Source: Dietzia sp. JS16-p6b (GTDB taxonomy: Bacteria; Actinomycetota; Actinomycetes; Mycobacteriales; Mycobacteriaceae). From it: a stretch of 64,000 bases of DNA. Below the pieces are notes generated by a model. The model saw only the letters and a list, made by a program, of their open reading frames with translations. It searched no databases and was not told the DNA's origin. The stretch's first letter is position 1, and each line of letters starts with the position of its first letter. Shown one piece after another: positions 1-12,603 of this stretch. The stretch lies in NCBI RefSeq assembly GCF_003052165.1, contig NZ_CP024869.1:1-64000 (forward strand). Direction: 5' to 3'. The translations under genes were made by a program, and so were the position numbers.

Positions 1-15
1 ACCTGGGTCGGAGCC

Positions 16-24
16 TGTGGATAG
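16..24 (-). promoter_or_regulatory. DnaA-box-like 9-mer upstream of dnaA
   Basis: The complement reads CTATCCACA, 8 of 9 matches to the TTATCCACA DnaA box. It lies 75 bp before the dnaA start, where autoregulatory boxes are usual. The promoter itself is probably upstream of the window. Confidence 0.5.
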
Positions 25-99
25 AGTGTGGTGCCCGGTCGGGTCAGATCGCCCGGTGCCCCGCAACCGCTTCCCATCGACGAGAGGAGACCGCACACC

Positions 100-1602
100 G
101 TGTCTCCCGATCTCGAACACGTGTGGAGCGCGGTTCTCGACAAACTGACCGACCCCTCTCTGGCGAGCGACGACAACCCGGCTCTGTCCCGCCAGCAACA
201 GGCCTGGCTACGCCTCGTCCAACCCATCGCCGTGGTCAACGGATTCGCGATGCTCGCCGCCCCGTCGGCGTTCGCGAGGGACAACATCGAATCGATCCTC
301 CGCGGACCGATCACCAGGGCGCTGAGCTCCCAACTCGGAGAACCGGTCGATCTGGCGGTCAAGGTCGACACTTCGCTCGCCGGCCAGCGCAACCACGTCG
401 ACGTCGACGAGCCACCGATCGACGTCGACGACATCCACCGACCGGTGCCGGAGCAGGCGCAGGCCGATTCCACCCCTCGTCCCACGCGGATGACCGAAGA
501 GCAGATCGCAGCGGAACGGCTGCTGCACGGCAGCGATCGCGACGAGGCCCTGTCAGCGGCGACCGCCCCGGGTCTCAATGAGCGATACACGTTCAGCGCT
601 TTCGTCCAGGGCAACTCGAACCGGTTCGCTCGCGCCGCCGCACTCGCGGTGGCCGAGGCCCCCGCACGGGCGTACAACCCGCTGTTCATCTGGGGAGAGT
701 CGGGGCTCGGGAAGACGCACCTGCTCCACGCCATCGGGCATTACTCCCTGCGGATGTACTCCGAGCAGAAGGTCAAGTACGTCTCGACGGAGGAGTTCAC
801 CAACGACTTCATCAACTCCGTGCGCGACGGCCGCCAGAACATGTTCAAGAAGCGGTACCGCGAGGCGGACATCCTCCTGGTGGACGACATCCAGTTCCTG
901 ATCGGTAAGGAACAGGTGCAGGAGGAGTTCTTCCACACCTTCAACACGATCCACAACGCGCAGAAGCAGATCGTGATCTCCTCCGATCGTCCCCCCAAAC
1001 AGCTCCAGCCACTCGAGGACAGGCTGCGTACCCGGTTCGAGTGGGGTCTGATCACCGACATCCAGCCTCCAGAGCTCGAGACGCGCATCGCGATCATCGA
1101 CAAGAAGGCCAAGTCGGAGAACTACGTCGTCCCGCGGGACGTCCTGGAGCTCATCGCCACCCGGGTCCAACGCAACATCCGCGAGCTCGAGGGAGCGTTG
1201 ATCAGAGTCGTCGCGTTCGCCTCCCTCAACGGACACGATATCGACGTCCCGTTGGCGGAGGTCGTCCTCCGCGACGTCGTCTCGGACGACGACTCCCTGC
1301 AGATCTCCGCAGCGACGATCATGGCGGTCACCGCGGAGTTCTTCTCGACCAGCATCGACGAGCTCTGCGGCACCTCGAAGACGCGGTCCCTCTCGCGCGC
1401 CCGACAGATCGCCATGTATCTCTGCCGAGAGCTCACCGACCTCTCGCTGCCCAAGATCGGGGTCACCTTCGGCGGTAAGGACCACACCACGGTCATGTAC
1501 GCCCAGCGCAAGATCCTCAAGGAGATCAAGGACGACCGCCGGATGTACGACCAGATCCAGGAACTGACCGCCCGGATCAAGGAACGCTCGCGGTCCCTCT
1601 GA
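100..1602 (+). CDS. dnaA: Chromosomal replication initiator protein DnaA
   Basis: AAA+ ATPase that binds DnaA boxes at oriC, melts the origin and loads the helicase. The 500-residue protein shows an N-terminal helicase-interaction domain, a variable linker to about residue 155, Walker A ([11 protein letters not shown], about residue 198), Walker B (ILLVDDIQF, about 257) and the C-terminal domain IV signature [11 protein letters not shown] near 457. I chose the GTG at 100 because GAGAGGAGA lies 10 bp upstream and the protein then starts VSPDLEHVW, as in relatives. An in-frame GTG at 28 would add 24 unlikely residues. It is followed by the origin and dnaN, the standard order. Confidence 0.97.
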   Translation: MSPDLEHVWSAVLDKLTDPSLASDDNPALSRQQQAWLRLVQPIAVVNGFAMLAAPSAFARDNIESILRGPITRALSSQLGEPVDLAVKVDTSLAGQRNHVDVDEPPIDVDDIHRPVPEQAQADSTPRPTRMTEEQIAAERLLHGSDRDEALSAATAPGLNERYTFSAFVQGNSNRFARAAALAVAEAPARAYNPLFIWGESGLGKTHLLHAIGHYSLRMYSEQKVKYVSTEEFTNDFINSVRDGRQNMFKKRYREADILLVDDIQFLIGKEQVQEEFFHTFNTIHNAQKQIVISSDRPPKQLQPLEDRLRTRFEWGLITDIQPPELETRIAIIDKKAKSENYVVPRDVLELIATRVQRNIRELEGALIRVVAFASLNGHDIDVPLAEVVLRDVVSDDDSLQISAATIMAVTAEFFSTSIDELCGTSKTRSLSRARQIAMYLCRELTDLSLPKIGVTFGGKDHTTVMYAQRKILKEIKDDRRMYDQIQELTARIKERSRSL

Positions 1603-2246
1603 CCGCCTTCCGACCGCCTTCCGACCATCCTCCTGGCACGTCTCGGGCCCCTGCCCGCCGAACCGCGTCCGCCAGCCCCGAGCCCGGCGTCCGGGCCGCT
1701 GCGCCGCCGTCTCGGACCGTCCGTCTACCACTGCCGTCCGGAACGAGAACCCCACCCGCTGGGCGGAGCCGACGCGCACCGATACCCATATGTGACCCCC
1801 CTCACACCACTGGCATCACCCTTCACAGCTGTGGACAACCCTGTGGTTTTCTGTGGACCGACGGTGGACAGACGGTGGACCGAGACAGGTGATTCCACTG
1901 TCGTCTCGGGCAAGTCACAAGATGAGCCGGATCGGTCCACATGCATGATCTGGCTCTGACCTGCACAGACAGCCGTCGGTTCACAAATTCACAGGACCTA
2001 CTACTACTTCTTGTCTCTCTCTAGAGTTCTTGTAAGAAGTAGGGATGTGGAACGGCGAGCCTGCTTGACCGGGTTACAGGAGTCCGTGTGTCCACCGTCG
2101 GTGCGAGCGGTTACTCTCATGGAGATGATCCGCCGGACCCCGTCGGACGCCAGTCAACGACACCAGCGAACACAGTTGCCACCGCCGCGAACAGGCCCGC
2201 CGTCCGGATGCCGGCGGCGTGCACCCCGCCCAGAAAGAGGTCACCG
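1603..2246. other. oriC region between dnaA and dnaN
   Basis: This 644-bp gap has no credible gene. The first 190 bp are GC-rich and featureless. From about 1800 to 2060 it becomes AT-richer with DnaA-box-like 9-mers: TTGTCCACA on the minus strand at 1830-1838 is perfect, and TGTGGxxxx relatives follow at 1842, 1852, 1862 and 1933-1941. A 9-bp inverted repeat (CTACTTCTT at 2004-2012 and AAGAAGTAG at 2034-2042) flanks a pyrimidine-rich stretch with a TTCTTGT direct repeat. This fits an actinobacterial oriC between dnaA and dnaN. The unwinding element and dnaN promoter probably lie in 1985-2060. Confidence 0.85.
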
Positions 2247-3422
2247 ATGGAGATCACGGATCCGACGTTCCGCGTCACCCGCGAGGACTTCGCCGATTCG
2301 GTGGCCTGGGTCGCGCGGACCCTCCCGTCCCGACCGTCCGTGCCGATTCTCGGTGGCGTGCTCCTCGAGGCGGACTCCGGTCTGACGATCTCCGGATTCG
2401 ACTACGAGACCTCCGCACAGGTGTCGGTCCCGGCGGAGGTCTCCGAACCGGGCAGCACCCTCGTGTCCGGCCGGTTGCTGGCCGACATCGCGCGGGCCCT
2501 TCCCGACCGTCCAGTCGAGGTGACGGTGAGTGCGCAGAAGATGTACATCACCTGTGGCTCCGCCAAGTTCACCCTGCCCACGATGCCCGTCGAGGACTAC
2601 CCGCAGCTCCCGGCGATGCCCGGGGTCACCGGCTCGGCCGCGGTCGACGCGTTCTCCGAGGCGGTGGCCCAGGTCGCGGTCGCGGCGGGCAAGGACGACA
2701 CGCTCCCGATGCTCACCGGCATCCGGATGGAGATCGAGGGGCCTCGTGTCACCCTCATCGCCACCGACCGGTTCCGCCTCGCGATCCGGGATCTCGAATG
2801 GGAACCCGCTCGCGAGGACGTGTCGGTCGAGGTGCTGATCCCGGCCAAGACCCTGTCCGACGTGACCCGGTCAGCCGGTCAGGGAGGGCGAGTCGATCTG
2901 AGCCTGGGCGCGGGTTCCGAGGTGGGCGCGGACGGCATCATGGGCGTCCTGGTGTCCGGCCAGCGCACCACGACCCGGTTGCTCGACGCCGAGTTCCCCA
3001 AAGTGCGCCAACTCCTGCCCACCCAACACACCTCGATGGCCCTCGTCCAGGTCGACGACCTGGTCCAGGCCATCAAGCGAGTCGCCCTGGTGGCGGACCG
3101 GGGAGTGCAGGTCCGGATGGCGTTCTCGGACGGGGAGGTCGCACTCTCCGCGGGCGGCGACGACGCGGCTCAGGCTTCCGAGACCCTCCCGGTCGACTTC
3201 CTCGGTGAGCCCCTGACCATCGCGTTCAACCCCGGTTACCTGCTCGACGGGCTCGGCAGCATGCATTCGGCCCGGGTCGCGTTCGGATTCACCCAGGCCA
3301 GCCGGCCCGCGGTCCTTCGGCCCGCGCCCGAGGCCCTGCCCTCCCCGGAGGCCGACGGTTCCATCGCGCCCGTCGAGTCGGACCACACGTATCTGCTCAT
3401 GCCGGTCCGTCTGCCGGGCTGA
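2247..3422 (+). CDS. dnaN: DNA polymerase III sliding clamp (beta subunit)
   Basis: Ring-shaped processivity clamp that tethers DNA polymerase III to DNA. The 391-residue protein has the usual three repeated clamp domains, with the typical segments [10 protein letters not shown] near the start and [10 protein letters not shown] at the C terminus. I placed the start at ATG 2247 because AAAGAGG sits 6 bp upstream and [15 protein letters not shown] matches family N termini. An in-frame GTG at 2088 would add 53 low-complexity residues. It lies between oriC and recF, probably in one transcript with recF and dciA. Confidence 0.97.
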   Translation: MEITDPTFRVTREDFADSVAWVARTLPSRPSVPILGGVLLEADSGLTISGFDYETSAQVSVPAEVSEPGSTLVSGRLLADIARALPDRPVEVTVSAQKMYITCGSAKFTLPTMPVEDYPQLPAMPGVTGSAAVDAFSEAVAQVAVAAGKDDTLPMLTGIRMEIEGPRVTLIATDRFRLAIRDLEWEPAREDVSVEVLIPAKTLSDVTRSAGQGGRVDLSLGAGSEVGADGIMGVLVSGQRTTTRLLDAEFPKVRQLLPTQHTSMALVQVDDLVQAIKRVALVADRGVQVRMAFSDGEVALSAGGDDAAQASETLPVDFLGEPLTIAFNPGYLLDGLGSMHSARVAFGFTQASRPAVLRPAPEALPSPEADGSIAPVESDHTYLLMPVRLPG

Positions 3423-3446
3423 CCGCGCTGTCGCGACACCGCCGGT

Positions 3447-4631
3447 ATGCACCTGCGTCATCTCAGGCTTCTGGACTTCCGCTCGTGGCCGCTGCTCGAG
3501 CTGGAGCTGCACCCGGGGGTCACCACACTGGTGGGGCGCAACGGGCACGGGAAGACCAACGTCCTCGAAGCCGTGGGCGTGCTCTCGACCCTGAGATCCC
3601 ACCGGGTGCCCACCGAGGCTCCGATGATCCGGACCGGTGCGGAGACGGCCATGATCGCCGCGCTCGCGCACAACGCCGGGCGTGAACTCACCGTCGAGCT
3701 GGCACTCAACTCCGGAAGAGCGAATCGCGCGCGGCTCAACACCTCGCCGTGCCGCCGCCTCGGGGACATCCTCGGCGTGGTGCAGTCCGTGCTGTTCGCA
3801 CCCGAGGACCTGGCACTGGTCCGGGGGGAGCCCGCCGAGCGGCGGAAGCTGCTCGATGAGCTCCAGGTCCAGCGTCGGCCCGCCCACGGGGGTGTCCTCA
3901 CCGAGTACTCCTCGGTGCTCCGGCAGCGCTCCGCCCTGCTCAAGTCCGCCTCCGGCGTCCTGCGCCGCGGGAGGGGAGAGGGCGCGGACGCGGCGCTCGA
4001 GACCCTCGACGTGTGGGACGGCCGCCTCGCCCACCTCGGTGCGAGGATCGTCGCGGGGCGGATCGCCCTGCTCGCCGAACTACGGCCGCTGGTCGCCGAC
4101 GCCTACCGGCGATTGGCTCCGGAGTCCCGACCGGCGGACCTGGCCTACCGGTTCCGCGTCGCCACCCCACCGGACGAGGCCGAGCTCGCCGATCCGGAAC
4201 TCGTCGAAGCGGTTCTGCTCTCCGAGTTGGGCCGCCGGCGTCAGGACGAGATCGACCGGGGGATGTCGCTCGTCGGGCCGCACCGGGACGAGGTGGTCCT
4301 GTCCCTGGGCGACGAACCGGCCAAGGGCTTCGCGAGCCACGGCGAGACGTGGTCGTTCGCCCTGGCGCTGCGCCTCGGGTCACTGGAGTTGTTCCGCGCG
4401 GACGGGGTCGAACCCGTGTTGCTCCTCGACGACGTGTTCGCGGAACTCGACCGGCATCGTCGAGCAGCTCTCGCCGAGGCCGCGACCGGGGTGGAACAGG
4501 TCCTGGTGACGGCGGCGGTCGGCGACGACGTGCCGGACGGTCTGAGGGGGACCCGTCATGACGTGGTGATGACGGGCCAGGGAGCCGGTCGTCATTCGGT
4601 TATCACGGCGACGGACAGTGAGGTGCACTAG
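3447..4631 (+). CDS. recF: DNA replication and repair protein RecF
   Basis: SMC-like ABC ATPase that helps load RecA at single-strand gaps. The 394 residues include Walker A GRNGHGKTN near residue 30, a central helical arm, and a C-terminal Walker B/D-loop LLLDDVFAELD near 326. The N terminus MHLRHLRLLDFRSW is typical of the family. It starts 24 bp after dnaN, with no strong ribosome binding site, which suggests translational coupling. Its stop overlaps the next start by one base. It is about the usual length (370-400) and looks intact. Confidence 0.96.
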   Translation: MHLRHLRLLDFRSWPLLELELHPGVTTLVGRNGHGKTNVLEAVGVLSTLRSHRVPTEAPMIRTGAETAMIAALAHNAGRELTVELALNSGRANRARLNTSPCRRLGDILGVVQSVLFAPEDLALVRGEPAERRKLLDELQVQRRPAHGGVLTEYSSVLRQRSALLKSASGVLRRGRGEGADAALETLDVWDGRLAHLGARIVAGRIALLAELRPLVADAYRRLAPESRPADLAYRFRVATPPDEAELADPELVEAVLLSELGRRRQDEIDRGMSLVGPHRDEVVLSLGDEPAKGFASHGETWSFALALRLGSLELFRADGVEPVLLLDDVFAELDRHRRAALAEAATGVEQVLVTAAVGDDVPDGLRGTRHDVVMTGQGAGRHSVITATDSEVH

Positions 4632-5185
4632 TGACCGATGACCATGCCGGGCGGCCGATAACACCGTCTGAGGAACCGAAACGTGGTTATGACATCGCCA
4701 GACAGGCCCTCGAGGAGGCTCGGAGTCGTGCCCGGGCGGACGGCAAGCAGATCGGGCGCGGCCGAACCGGACCGGTAGGGGGCGGCAAGCGCCTGCGCAG
4801 ACGTGGCTGGACCGGTTCGGGCGCCGACCCCTGGGATCCCCAGCCGCTCGGGCGGCTCGTCGGCCAGGTCGCCAGGAGGCGGGGATGGGACGACAAGGTC
4901 GCCACCGGCAGGCTGTTCGCGGAGTGGGACCGCATCGTCGGGGAGGACGTGTCCGCGCACGCGACCCCGGAGCGACTGGAGGAGGGTGTGTTGTACGTCC
5001 GCGCCTCCAGCACCGCGTGGGCGACCCAGCTCCGGCTCGTGGCGGCCGACATCCTCCGCAAGATCGCCGCGGCCATGGGGCCGGGTCACGTCCGGCGCCT
5101 CAGGATCGAGGGGCCCGACAAGCCGAGTTGGCGGAAGGGCCCGTTGCACGTGTCCGGTCGCGGACCCCGGGACACCTACGGCTGA
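4631..5185 (+). CDS. dciA: DciA/DUF721-family helicase-loading protein
   Basis: A 184-residue DUF721 protein. In bacteria without DnaC or DnaI, DciA is the factor linked to loading the DnaB helicase. The conserved core runs about residues 75-150, including WDDKVATGRLFAEWDRIVG and the ATQLRLV segment. The N-terminal 60 residues are basic and probably disordered. Its GTG start overlaps the recF stop by one base, so translation is coupled. The position between recF and gyrB is the same as the hypothetical gene Rv0004 in mycobacteria. Confidence 0.88.
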   Translation: MTDDHAGRPITPSEEPKRGYDIARQALEEARSRARADGKQIGRGRTGPVGGGKRLRRRGWTGSGADPWDPQPLGRLVGQVARRRGWDDKVATGRLFAEWDRIVGEDVSAHATPERLEEGVLYVRASSTAWATQLRLVAADILRKIAAAMGPGHVRRLRIEGPDKPSWRKGPLHVSGRGPRDTYG

Positions 5186-5256
5186 CGGGCGGGACCCGGT
5201 GGGCGTCCATCGGGGCGTGTTGGCGAGCCCGGGGACCCCACGAGGGTTGTCGCAGG

Positions 5257-7461
<2,205 letters not shown>

Positions 7462-7470
7462 TCCCCTGCG

Positions 7471-8820
7471 TCACAGGCTCCCGCAGTCGTTCGGGGCGAG
7501 CTCACCTGCCAGCCGGCGGGTGACGAAATCCAGGGCTGCCGGGAAGTTGGTCACGGCCGCCGCGGCGTGCGTGACGCCGGCGACGGGCGGGGTCGTCTCA
7601 TAGCGGAAGTGCACGGCCGCTCCCTGTTCGCACCAGTCGCGGGCGAGCTGCTCGACCTGCCGAAGCGGGATGATGTCGTCGTGGACCCCCCCGGCCACCA
7701 TCACCGGGACGTCCGGCCGGAGTCGGCCGATCCGCTGATGATCGAGGACCCGCAGCGCCTCGGGCTCGGAGCGGATCAGCTCTCCGAGGCTGCGGCCCGA
7801 GTGTGTCCATTCGTGAGTGGTACGCATGCCGTACGCGGAGCGCAGGTCGAGGGTGCACAGACCCGCGATGTCTGCGAGCGCGACCCGCCCGGCGTCGTTG
7901 ACCTGGCGGTCGACCACCTCCCGGACGGCGGGAAAGCGCTGGGACATCCCGTTGATGGCGTACCCGATCGCGCCGGTGAGCGTGGACCCGTCGATATGGT
8001 CGAGCACAGCTAGCAGATCCGCCGGGGGAGCGGAGGCGTAGGCGGCCCGCAGGTCGACGTCCGGGGCGTACACGGGTGCGAGTTCCGCAGCGGCCGCGGA
8101 GGCACCTCCACCCTGGGAGTGGCCCCAGAACACCACCGGAGCGTCCCCGCTCAGAGCGCGTGCGGCCCGGGCGCCGTCCAGCATGGCATGCGCCTGTTCC
8201 ACCCGGTCGGAATAGGTGTGGACGCCTGGAGTACCGAGGCCGATGTAGTCGATCACCATCACCCGGAAGCCCTGGGCGGCCAGGACCAGCGCGAACGCCT
8301 GCTCGTACGAGGGCACCGCGCCCCCGGTCTGCGGGTTCACGCCGAGCGCGGTCTCGAGATGCCGGGACGGAGCACACGCATCGCCCTGACCCTGCGTGCC
8401 GGGACCGATCACGATGGTGGGCCGTGGGCCGGGACCGTTCCACGGTGCGGTCGAGTCGTACAGTGCACCCGAGGTGGCGACCGGTCGTCCGTCGACGTCT
8501 GCGGACTGGTACACGATCCGCTGGGCGCGAGCGGGCAGCGGCGAGGGCACCTCGGGGAGCCCCGGCAGGGACACGGCCAGGGGGAGTCCGGAGGACTCGG
8601 CTCTCAAGACCTCTCCCGGGGCGCCGACGGGGAGGCCCCGGGTGTCGTAGAAGCCACCCGGTCGGTCGAACTGGACGCTGTCCCGGTTCGCGCTCACCGG
8701 TGTCGAGGGTTGCGCGCCAGCGGTCGCGAGGACGCCGCTGACGAGCGCGAAGACCGCGGCTCCTGCCACCGCCACGAGACGACGAGTGCGGAGACCGGGT
8801 TCACTGAGGACTGGCGACAT
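7471..8820 (-). CDS. Secreted lipase, LIP (secretory lipase) family
   Basis: An alpha/beta-hydrolase of the actinobacterial secretory lipase family (PF03583), predicted to cleave acyl esters outside the cell. The 449-residue protein starts with a signal peptide: a basic stretch, a hydrophobic core VAVAGAAVFALVSGVLATAG, then an Ala-x-Ala-like site. The nucleophile elbow GHSQGG is near residue 231, an Asp lies in the VHDDIIP segment and a His in GVTHAAA near the C terminus, completing a plausible triad. I chose ATG 8820 since longer forms would bury the signal peptide. Its stop lies only 9 bp from the gyrB stop, and it diverges from gyrA. Its substrate is unknown. Confidence 0.85.
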   Translation of the reverse strand: MSPVLSEPGLRTRRLVAVAGAAVFALVSGVLATAGAQPSTPVSANRDSVQFDRPGGFYDTRGLPVGAPGEVLRAESSGLPLAVSLPGLPEVPSPLPARAQRIVYQSADVDGRPVATSGALYDSTAPWNGPGPRPTIVIGPGTQGQGDACAPSRHLETALGVNPQTGGAVPSYEQAFALVLAAQGFRVMVIDYIGLGTPGVHTYSDRVEQAHAMLDGARAARALSGDAPVVFWGHSQGGGASAAAAELAPVYAPDVDLRAAYASAPPADLLAVLDHIDGSTLTGAIGYAINGMSQRFPAVREVVDRQVNDAGRVALADIAGLCTLDLRSAYGMRTTHEWTHSGRSLGELIRSEPEALRVLDHQRIGRLRPDVPVMVAGGVHDDIIPLRQVEQLARDWCEQGAAVHFRYETTPPVAGVTHAAAAVTNFPAALDFVTRRLAGELAPNDCGSL

Positions 8821-8969
8821 GACGGAAATGTTACGTGCGCCACATCGCGCGGGCGCGGAAATCCGTCGAGACGACGCCGGACACAGGGACGACACGGACC
8901 GTGGGCCTGACGACGAGGTGATAATCGGGTGGCCGAGGCGTGCCCTCGAGCCCGTTTCCGCAGGACCTA

Positions 8970-8978
8970 TAGACTGGG
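8970..8978 (+). promoter_or_regulatory. Putative gyrA promoter -10 element
   Basis: TAGACTGGG, 90 bp before the gyrA start, repeats the element before gyrB. It shows that gyrA is probably transcribed from its own promoter, as the intervening lipase gene would require. Confidence 0.45.
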
Positions 8979-9067
8979 TGGGTCGTACGGCCGCCGTCTG
9001 AGCACGCGTGTGCCCGCGACATCGTCTGCGAGAGAAGCCAGCGCGACGAGGAACCGAAGAGGAGCCC

Positions 9068-11590
9068 ATGACGGACACGACGTTGCCGCCCGACGCCGGG
9101 GGACACGACCGCATCGAGCCGGTCGACATCCAGGCGGAGATGCAGAGAAGCTACATCGACTACTCGATGAGCGTCATCGTCGGGCGGGCGCTCCCGGACG
9201 TCCGGGACGGCCTCAAACCCGTCCACCGTCGCATCCTCTACGCGATGTGGGACAACGGCTACCGGCCCGACCGCAGCTACGTCAAATCCGCGAAGCCCGT
9301 CGCCGACACCATGGGTAACTACCACCCCCACGGTGACTCGGCGATCTACGACACCCTGGTCCGGCTCGCCCAGCCCTGGGCGATGCGCTACCCGATGGTC
9401 GACGGCCAGGGCAATTTCGGTTCGCGCGGCAACGACGGCGCGGCCGCGATGCGCTACACAGAGTGCAAGATGACCCCGCTCGCCATGGAGATGGTGCGGG
9501 ACATCGACAAGAACACGGTCGACTTCCAGCCCAACTACGACGGCAAGACCACGGAGCCGGCGGTCCTGCCGTCCAGGGTCCCGAACCTGCTGATCAACGG
9601 ATCCAGTGGCATCGCGGTGGGGATGGCCACCAAGATTCCGCCGCACAACCTCCGTGAGGTCGCCGAGGCCGTCTACTGGGTTCTGGAGAACCCGGACGCC
9701 GGGGACGAGGAGGCGCTCGACGCCTGCATGGGATTCATCAAGGGACCCGACTTCCCGACCCACGGGTTCATCGTCGGCGACCAGGGCATCAAGGACGCCT
9801 ACACCACCGGACGAGGGTCGATCCGGATGCGCGGCAAGACCTCCATCGAGGAGGACGGCAACCGCACCATCATCGTGATCACCGAGCTGCCCTACGAGGT
9901 CAACCCGGACAACATGATCCTGTCGATCGCCGAGCAGCTGCGCGACGGCAAGATCGCCGGCATCTCGAAGATCGACGACGAGTCGTCCGACCGTGTGGGT
10001 CTGCGGATCGTCATCACGCTCAAGCGTGACGCCGTCGCCAAGGTCGTGCTGAACAACCTGTACAAGCACTCACAGCTGCAGACCTCGTTCGGCGCCAACA
10101 TGCTGTCGATCGTCGACGGTGTGCCGCGGACGCTCCCGATCCACCAGCTGGTTCGCCTGTACGTCGCGCACCAGATCGAGGTCATCGTCCGGCGCACCCA
10201 GTATCTGTTGGACGAGGCCGAGCGACGCGCCCACATCCTGCGCGGACTGGTCAAGGCACTCGACGCGCTCGACGAGGTCATCGCGCTGATCCGTCGATCA
10301 CAGACCGTCGACATCGCGCGGGAGGGCCTCAAGGACCTCCTCGACATCGACGACGACCAGGCCCAGGCCATCCTCGACATGCAGCTGCGTCGTCTCGCGG
10401 CTCTGGAGAGGCAGAAGATCGTCGACCAGCTCGCCGCCATCGAGCTGGAGATCGCCGACTACAAGGACATCCTCGCCCGCCCGGAGCGTCAGCGCGCCAT
10501 CGTCGGCGACGAGCTGCGCGAGATCGTCGAGAAGTACGGCGATGACCGCCGCACGGTGATCATCCCCGCCGACGGCGACGTCACCGACGAGGACCTGATC
10601 GCCCGCGAGGACGTCGTCGTCACCATCACCGAGACCGGGTACGCCAAGCGGACCCGCACGGACCTCTACCGCGCCCAGAAGCGTGGCGGCAAGGGTGTGC
10701 GCGGCGCGGAGCTCAAGCAGGACGACATCGTCCGGCACTTCTTCGTCTCCTCCACCCACGACTGGCTGCTGTTCTTCACCACCAAGGGCCGGGTCTACCG
10801 GGTCAAGGCCTACGAGCTCCCGGAGGCCAGCCGCACCGCGCGGGGACAGCACGTGGCCAATCTCCTGGCGTTCCAGCCGGAGGAGCGGATCGCCGGGGTC
10901 ATCCGGATCAAGGGCTACCAGGACGCTCCGTACCTCGTGCTGGCCACCCGCAACGGCCTGGTCAAGAAGTCGCGTCTCGAGGACTACGACTCCCCGCGGT
11001 CGGGCGGCCTCATCGCCGTCAACCTCCGTGACGGTGACGAACTCGTGGGTGCGGCGCTCGCCGGCCCCGAGGACGACCTCCTCCTGGTTTCCGAGAAGGG
11101 TCAGTCGATCCGCTTCCACGCCAACGACGACACGCTCCGTCCCATGGGACGGGCCACGTCCGGTGTCATGGGGATGCGGTTCAATGACGGCGACGCGCTG
11201 TTGAGCATGTCGGTCGTCCGCTCGGAGATGGACGAGAACCAGCTCTTCCTCCTGGTGGCCACCGAGCGCGGGTACTCCAAGCGCACCGCGCTCGCCGAGT
11301 ACGCGGCCCAGGGCCGGGGCGGAAAGGGCGTGCTCACGCTCATGTTCGATCCCAAGCGCGGCAAGCTCGTGGGTGCGACGATCGTGGAGTTGCAGGACGA
11401 GCTCTACGCCATCACCTCCAGTGGTGGCGTGATCCGAACGTTCGCCAAACAGGTCCGCAAGGCGGGCCGTCAGACCAAGGGCGTGCGTCTGATGAACCTG
11501 GCGGAGAACGACGCGCTGCTGGCGATCGCCCGCAACGCCGACGAGCCCGACGACGACGACCGGCGCGATGCCGCGTCCGAGAAGGAGTAG
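9068..11590 (+). CDS. gyrA: DNA gyrase subunit A
   Basis: DNA breakage-reunion subunit of gyrase. The 840-residue protein has the winged-helix domain with catalytic Tyr in AAMRYTE near residue 130, and the quinolone-resistance region [12 protein letters not shown] near 85-95. That region carries Ser and Asp at the positions equivalent to E. coli Ser83 and Asp87, so it looks quinolone-sensitive by these residues. The C-terminal beta-pinwheel is present with the GyrA box QRGGKGV near 537. Start ATG 9068 has GAAGAGGAG just upstream; an in-frame GTG at 9008 is less likely. Confidence 0.97.
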   Translation: MTDTTLPPDAGGHDRIEPVDIQAEMQRSYIDYSMSVIVGRALPDVRDGLKPVHRRILYAMWDNGYRPDRSYVKSAKPVADTMGNYHPHGDSAIYDTLVRLAQPWAMRYPMVDGQGNFGSRGNDGAAAMRYTECKMTPLAMEMVRDIDKNTVDFQPNYDGKTTEPAVLPSRVPNLLINGSSGIAVGMATKIPPHNLREVAEAVYWVLENPDAGDEEALDACMGFIKGPDFPTHGFIVGDQGIKDAYTTGRGSIRMRGKTSIEEDGNRTIIVITELPYEVNPDNMILSIAEQLRDGKIAGISKIDDESSDRVGLRIVITLKRDAVAKVVLNNLYKHSQLQTSFGANMLSIVDGVPRTLPIHQLVRLYVAHQIEVIVRRTQYLLDEAERRAHILRGLVKALDALDEVIALIRRSQTVDIAREGLKDLLDIDDDQAQAILDMQLRRLAALERQKIVDQLAAIELEIADYKDILARPERQRAIVGDELREIVEKYGDDRRTVIIPADGDVTDEDLIAREDVVVTITETGYAKRTRTDLYRAQKRGGKGVRGAELKQDDIVRHFFVSSTHDWLLFFTTKGRVYRVKAYELPEASRTARGQHVANLLAFQPEERIAGVIRIKGYQDAPYLVLATRNGLVKKSRLEDYDSPRSGGLIAVNLRDGDELVGAALAGPEDDLLLVSEKGQSIRFHANDDTLRPMGRATSGVMGMRFNDGDALLSMSVVRSEMDENQLFLLVATERGYSKRTALAEYAAQGRGGKGVLTLMFDPKRGKLVGATIVELQDELYAITSSGGVIRTFAKQVRKAGRQTKGVRLMNLAENDALLAIARNADEPDDDDRRDAASEKE

Positions 11591-11596
11591 AGGGCG

Positions 11597-12220
11597 ATGA
11601 CCGAGCCGAGCGACGGACCCGGGAGCGGCCCGGCACCCAAGGGTTCCACCCCTGCGCCGGGCTTCGGCGGGTCGGCCGGATACCCGACCGGGTCGGAGGC
11701 CCCCGTCGGGGAGACCGCCCCCGACGACGCGGGCGCGACCGCGTCGTTCCCCGCCGCGACCCAGCACCGCGCGGAGGGGCTGCCCGGTGGCGTGGCGACC
11801 GCCCACTCGGGCGGCGCGGCCGGCCGCGCCGCCCCCATGGTCCCGCCGACTGAGCGACGCGGCCCCATGGAATCGGTGCTCGTCCTGCGACGCATCGACC
11901 CGTGGTCGGCGTTCACCACCGTGCTCGGGCTGATGTTCGCGCTGTACCTGGTGTGGATGGTGGCGATCGGGGTCACCTACCTGCTGCTCTCCGGCATGGG
12001 GGTGTGGGACCGGCTCGGTGGGCTGCTCTCCGGGGTCGCGGGTGACGAATCGGCCGCCGCCATCGGGCCGTCGACGATCTTCCTCTACAGCGGAGGCGTG
12101 GGTCTGCTCAACGTCCTGTTGCTGTCCGTCCTCGCCACCCTCGCCGTGTTCATCTACAACCTCGCCGCCGGGCTGACCGGTGGTGGGGTCCAGGTGACAC
12201 TGGGGGACCGTCGGTACTGA
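11597..12220 (+). CDS. DUF3566 membrane protein
   Basis: A 207-residue protein with a disordered Pro/Gly/Ala-rich N-terminal 85 residues and a C-terminal DUF3566 domain. The domain holds VLRRIDPWSAFTTV followed by two transmembrane helices (about residues 105-130 and 155-185). Orthologues lie directly after gyrA throughout Corynebacteriales (Rv0007 in M. tuberculosis), as here, 6 bp downstream. The molecular role is unknown. It is probably co-transcribed with gyrA. Confidence 0.87.
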   Translation: MTEPSDGPGSGPAPKGSTPAPGFGGSAGYPTGSEAPVGETAPDDAGATASFPAATQHRAEGLPGGVATAHSGGAAGRAAPMVPPTERRGPMESVLVLRRIDPWSAFTTVLGLMFALYLVWMVAIGVTYLLLSGMGVWDRLGGLLSGVAGDESAAAIGPSTIFLYSGGVGLLNVLLLSVLATLAVFIYNLAAGLTGGGVQVTLGDRRY

Positions 12221-12266
12221 GACGCGGTCCGGTGTGAGACCCCGCCACCGGCGCCGACCCGCCGAT

Positions 12267-12296
12267 TTGGGCGGCGGCGAGGGCGTCGGGTAGATT
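12267..12296 (+). promoter_or_regulatory. Putative tRNA-Ile promoter
   Basis: TTGGGC at 12267-12272 and TAGATT at 12291-12296 are separated by 18 bp. The -10 box ends 15 bp before the tRNA, a good position for a tRNA promoter. Confidence 0.5.
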
Positions 12297-12311
12297 AACG
12301 CTTCGGTACGA

Positions 12312-12385
12312 GGGCCTATAGCTCAGGTGGTTAGAGCGCCAAACTGATAATTTGGAGGTCGGAGGTTCAAGTCCTCCTAGGCCCA
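12312..12385 (+). tRNA. ileT: tRNA-Ile (GAT anticodon)
   Basis: A complete cloverleaf. The acceptor stem GGGCCTA pairs with TAGGCCC, the anticodon stem CCAAA/TTTGG closes the loop CTGATAA with anticodon GAT, and the T-arm contains GTTCAAGTC. The discriminator base is A; the 3' CCA is not fully encoded. It precedes tRNA-Ala, the same pair as in mycobacteria. Confidence 0.96.
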
Positions 12386-12399
12386 CCCCCGCACGGCAG

Positions 12400-12428
12400 A
12401 CGCCGGATCGCCCGCCGCGGTCCGGCGT
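12400..12428 (+). terminator. Hairpin between the two tRNA genes
   Basis: ACGCCGGA at 12400-12407 is perfectly complementary to TCCGGCGT at 12421-12428, with a 13-nt loop. It has no strong T-tract. It may be a weak terminator or a processing structure. Confidence 0.4.
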
Positions 12429-12444
12429 TCACGCTTTGCGGAAC

Positions 12445-12517
12445 GGGGCCTTAGCTCAGTTGGTAGAGCGCTGCCTTTGCAAGGCAGATGTCAGGGGTTC
12501 GAATCCCCTAGGCTCCA
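12445..12517 (+). tRNA. alaT: tRNA-Ala (TGC anticodon)
   Basis: A complete cloverleaf. The acceptor GGGGCCT pairs with AGGCTCC (one G-U), the anticodon stem CTGCC/GGCAG closes the loop TTTGCAA with anticodon TGC, and the T-loop is GTTCGAATC. The discriminator base is A and CCA is not encoded. Confidence 0.96.
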
Positions 12518-12603
12518 CTCCCTCCTCTCCCGCCCCTCCACTCCACTCCCGGTGCGCCCCGGTGTGGACTCCGGTCGTGGTGGACCCGACCCCAGGACCG
12601 CCC

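Noticed and set aside
553-1779. Long antisense frame over dnaA
   Set aside because: Composition typical of an antisense GC shadow; dnaA is certain.
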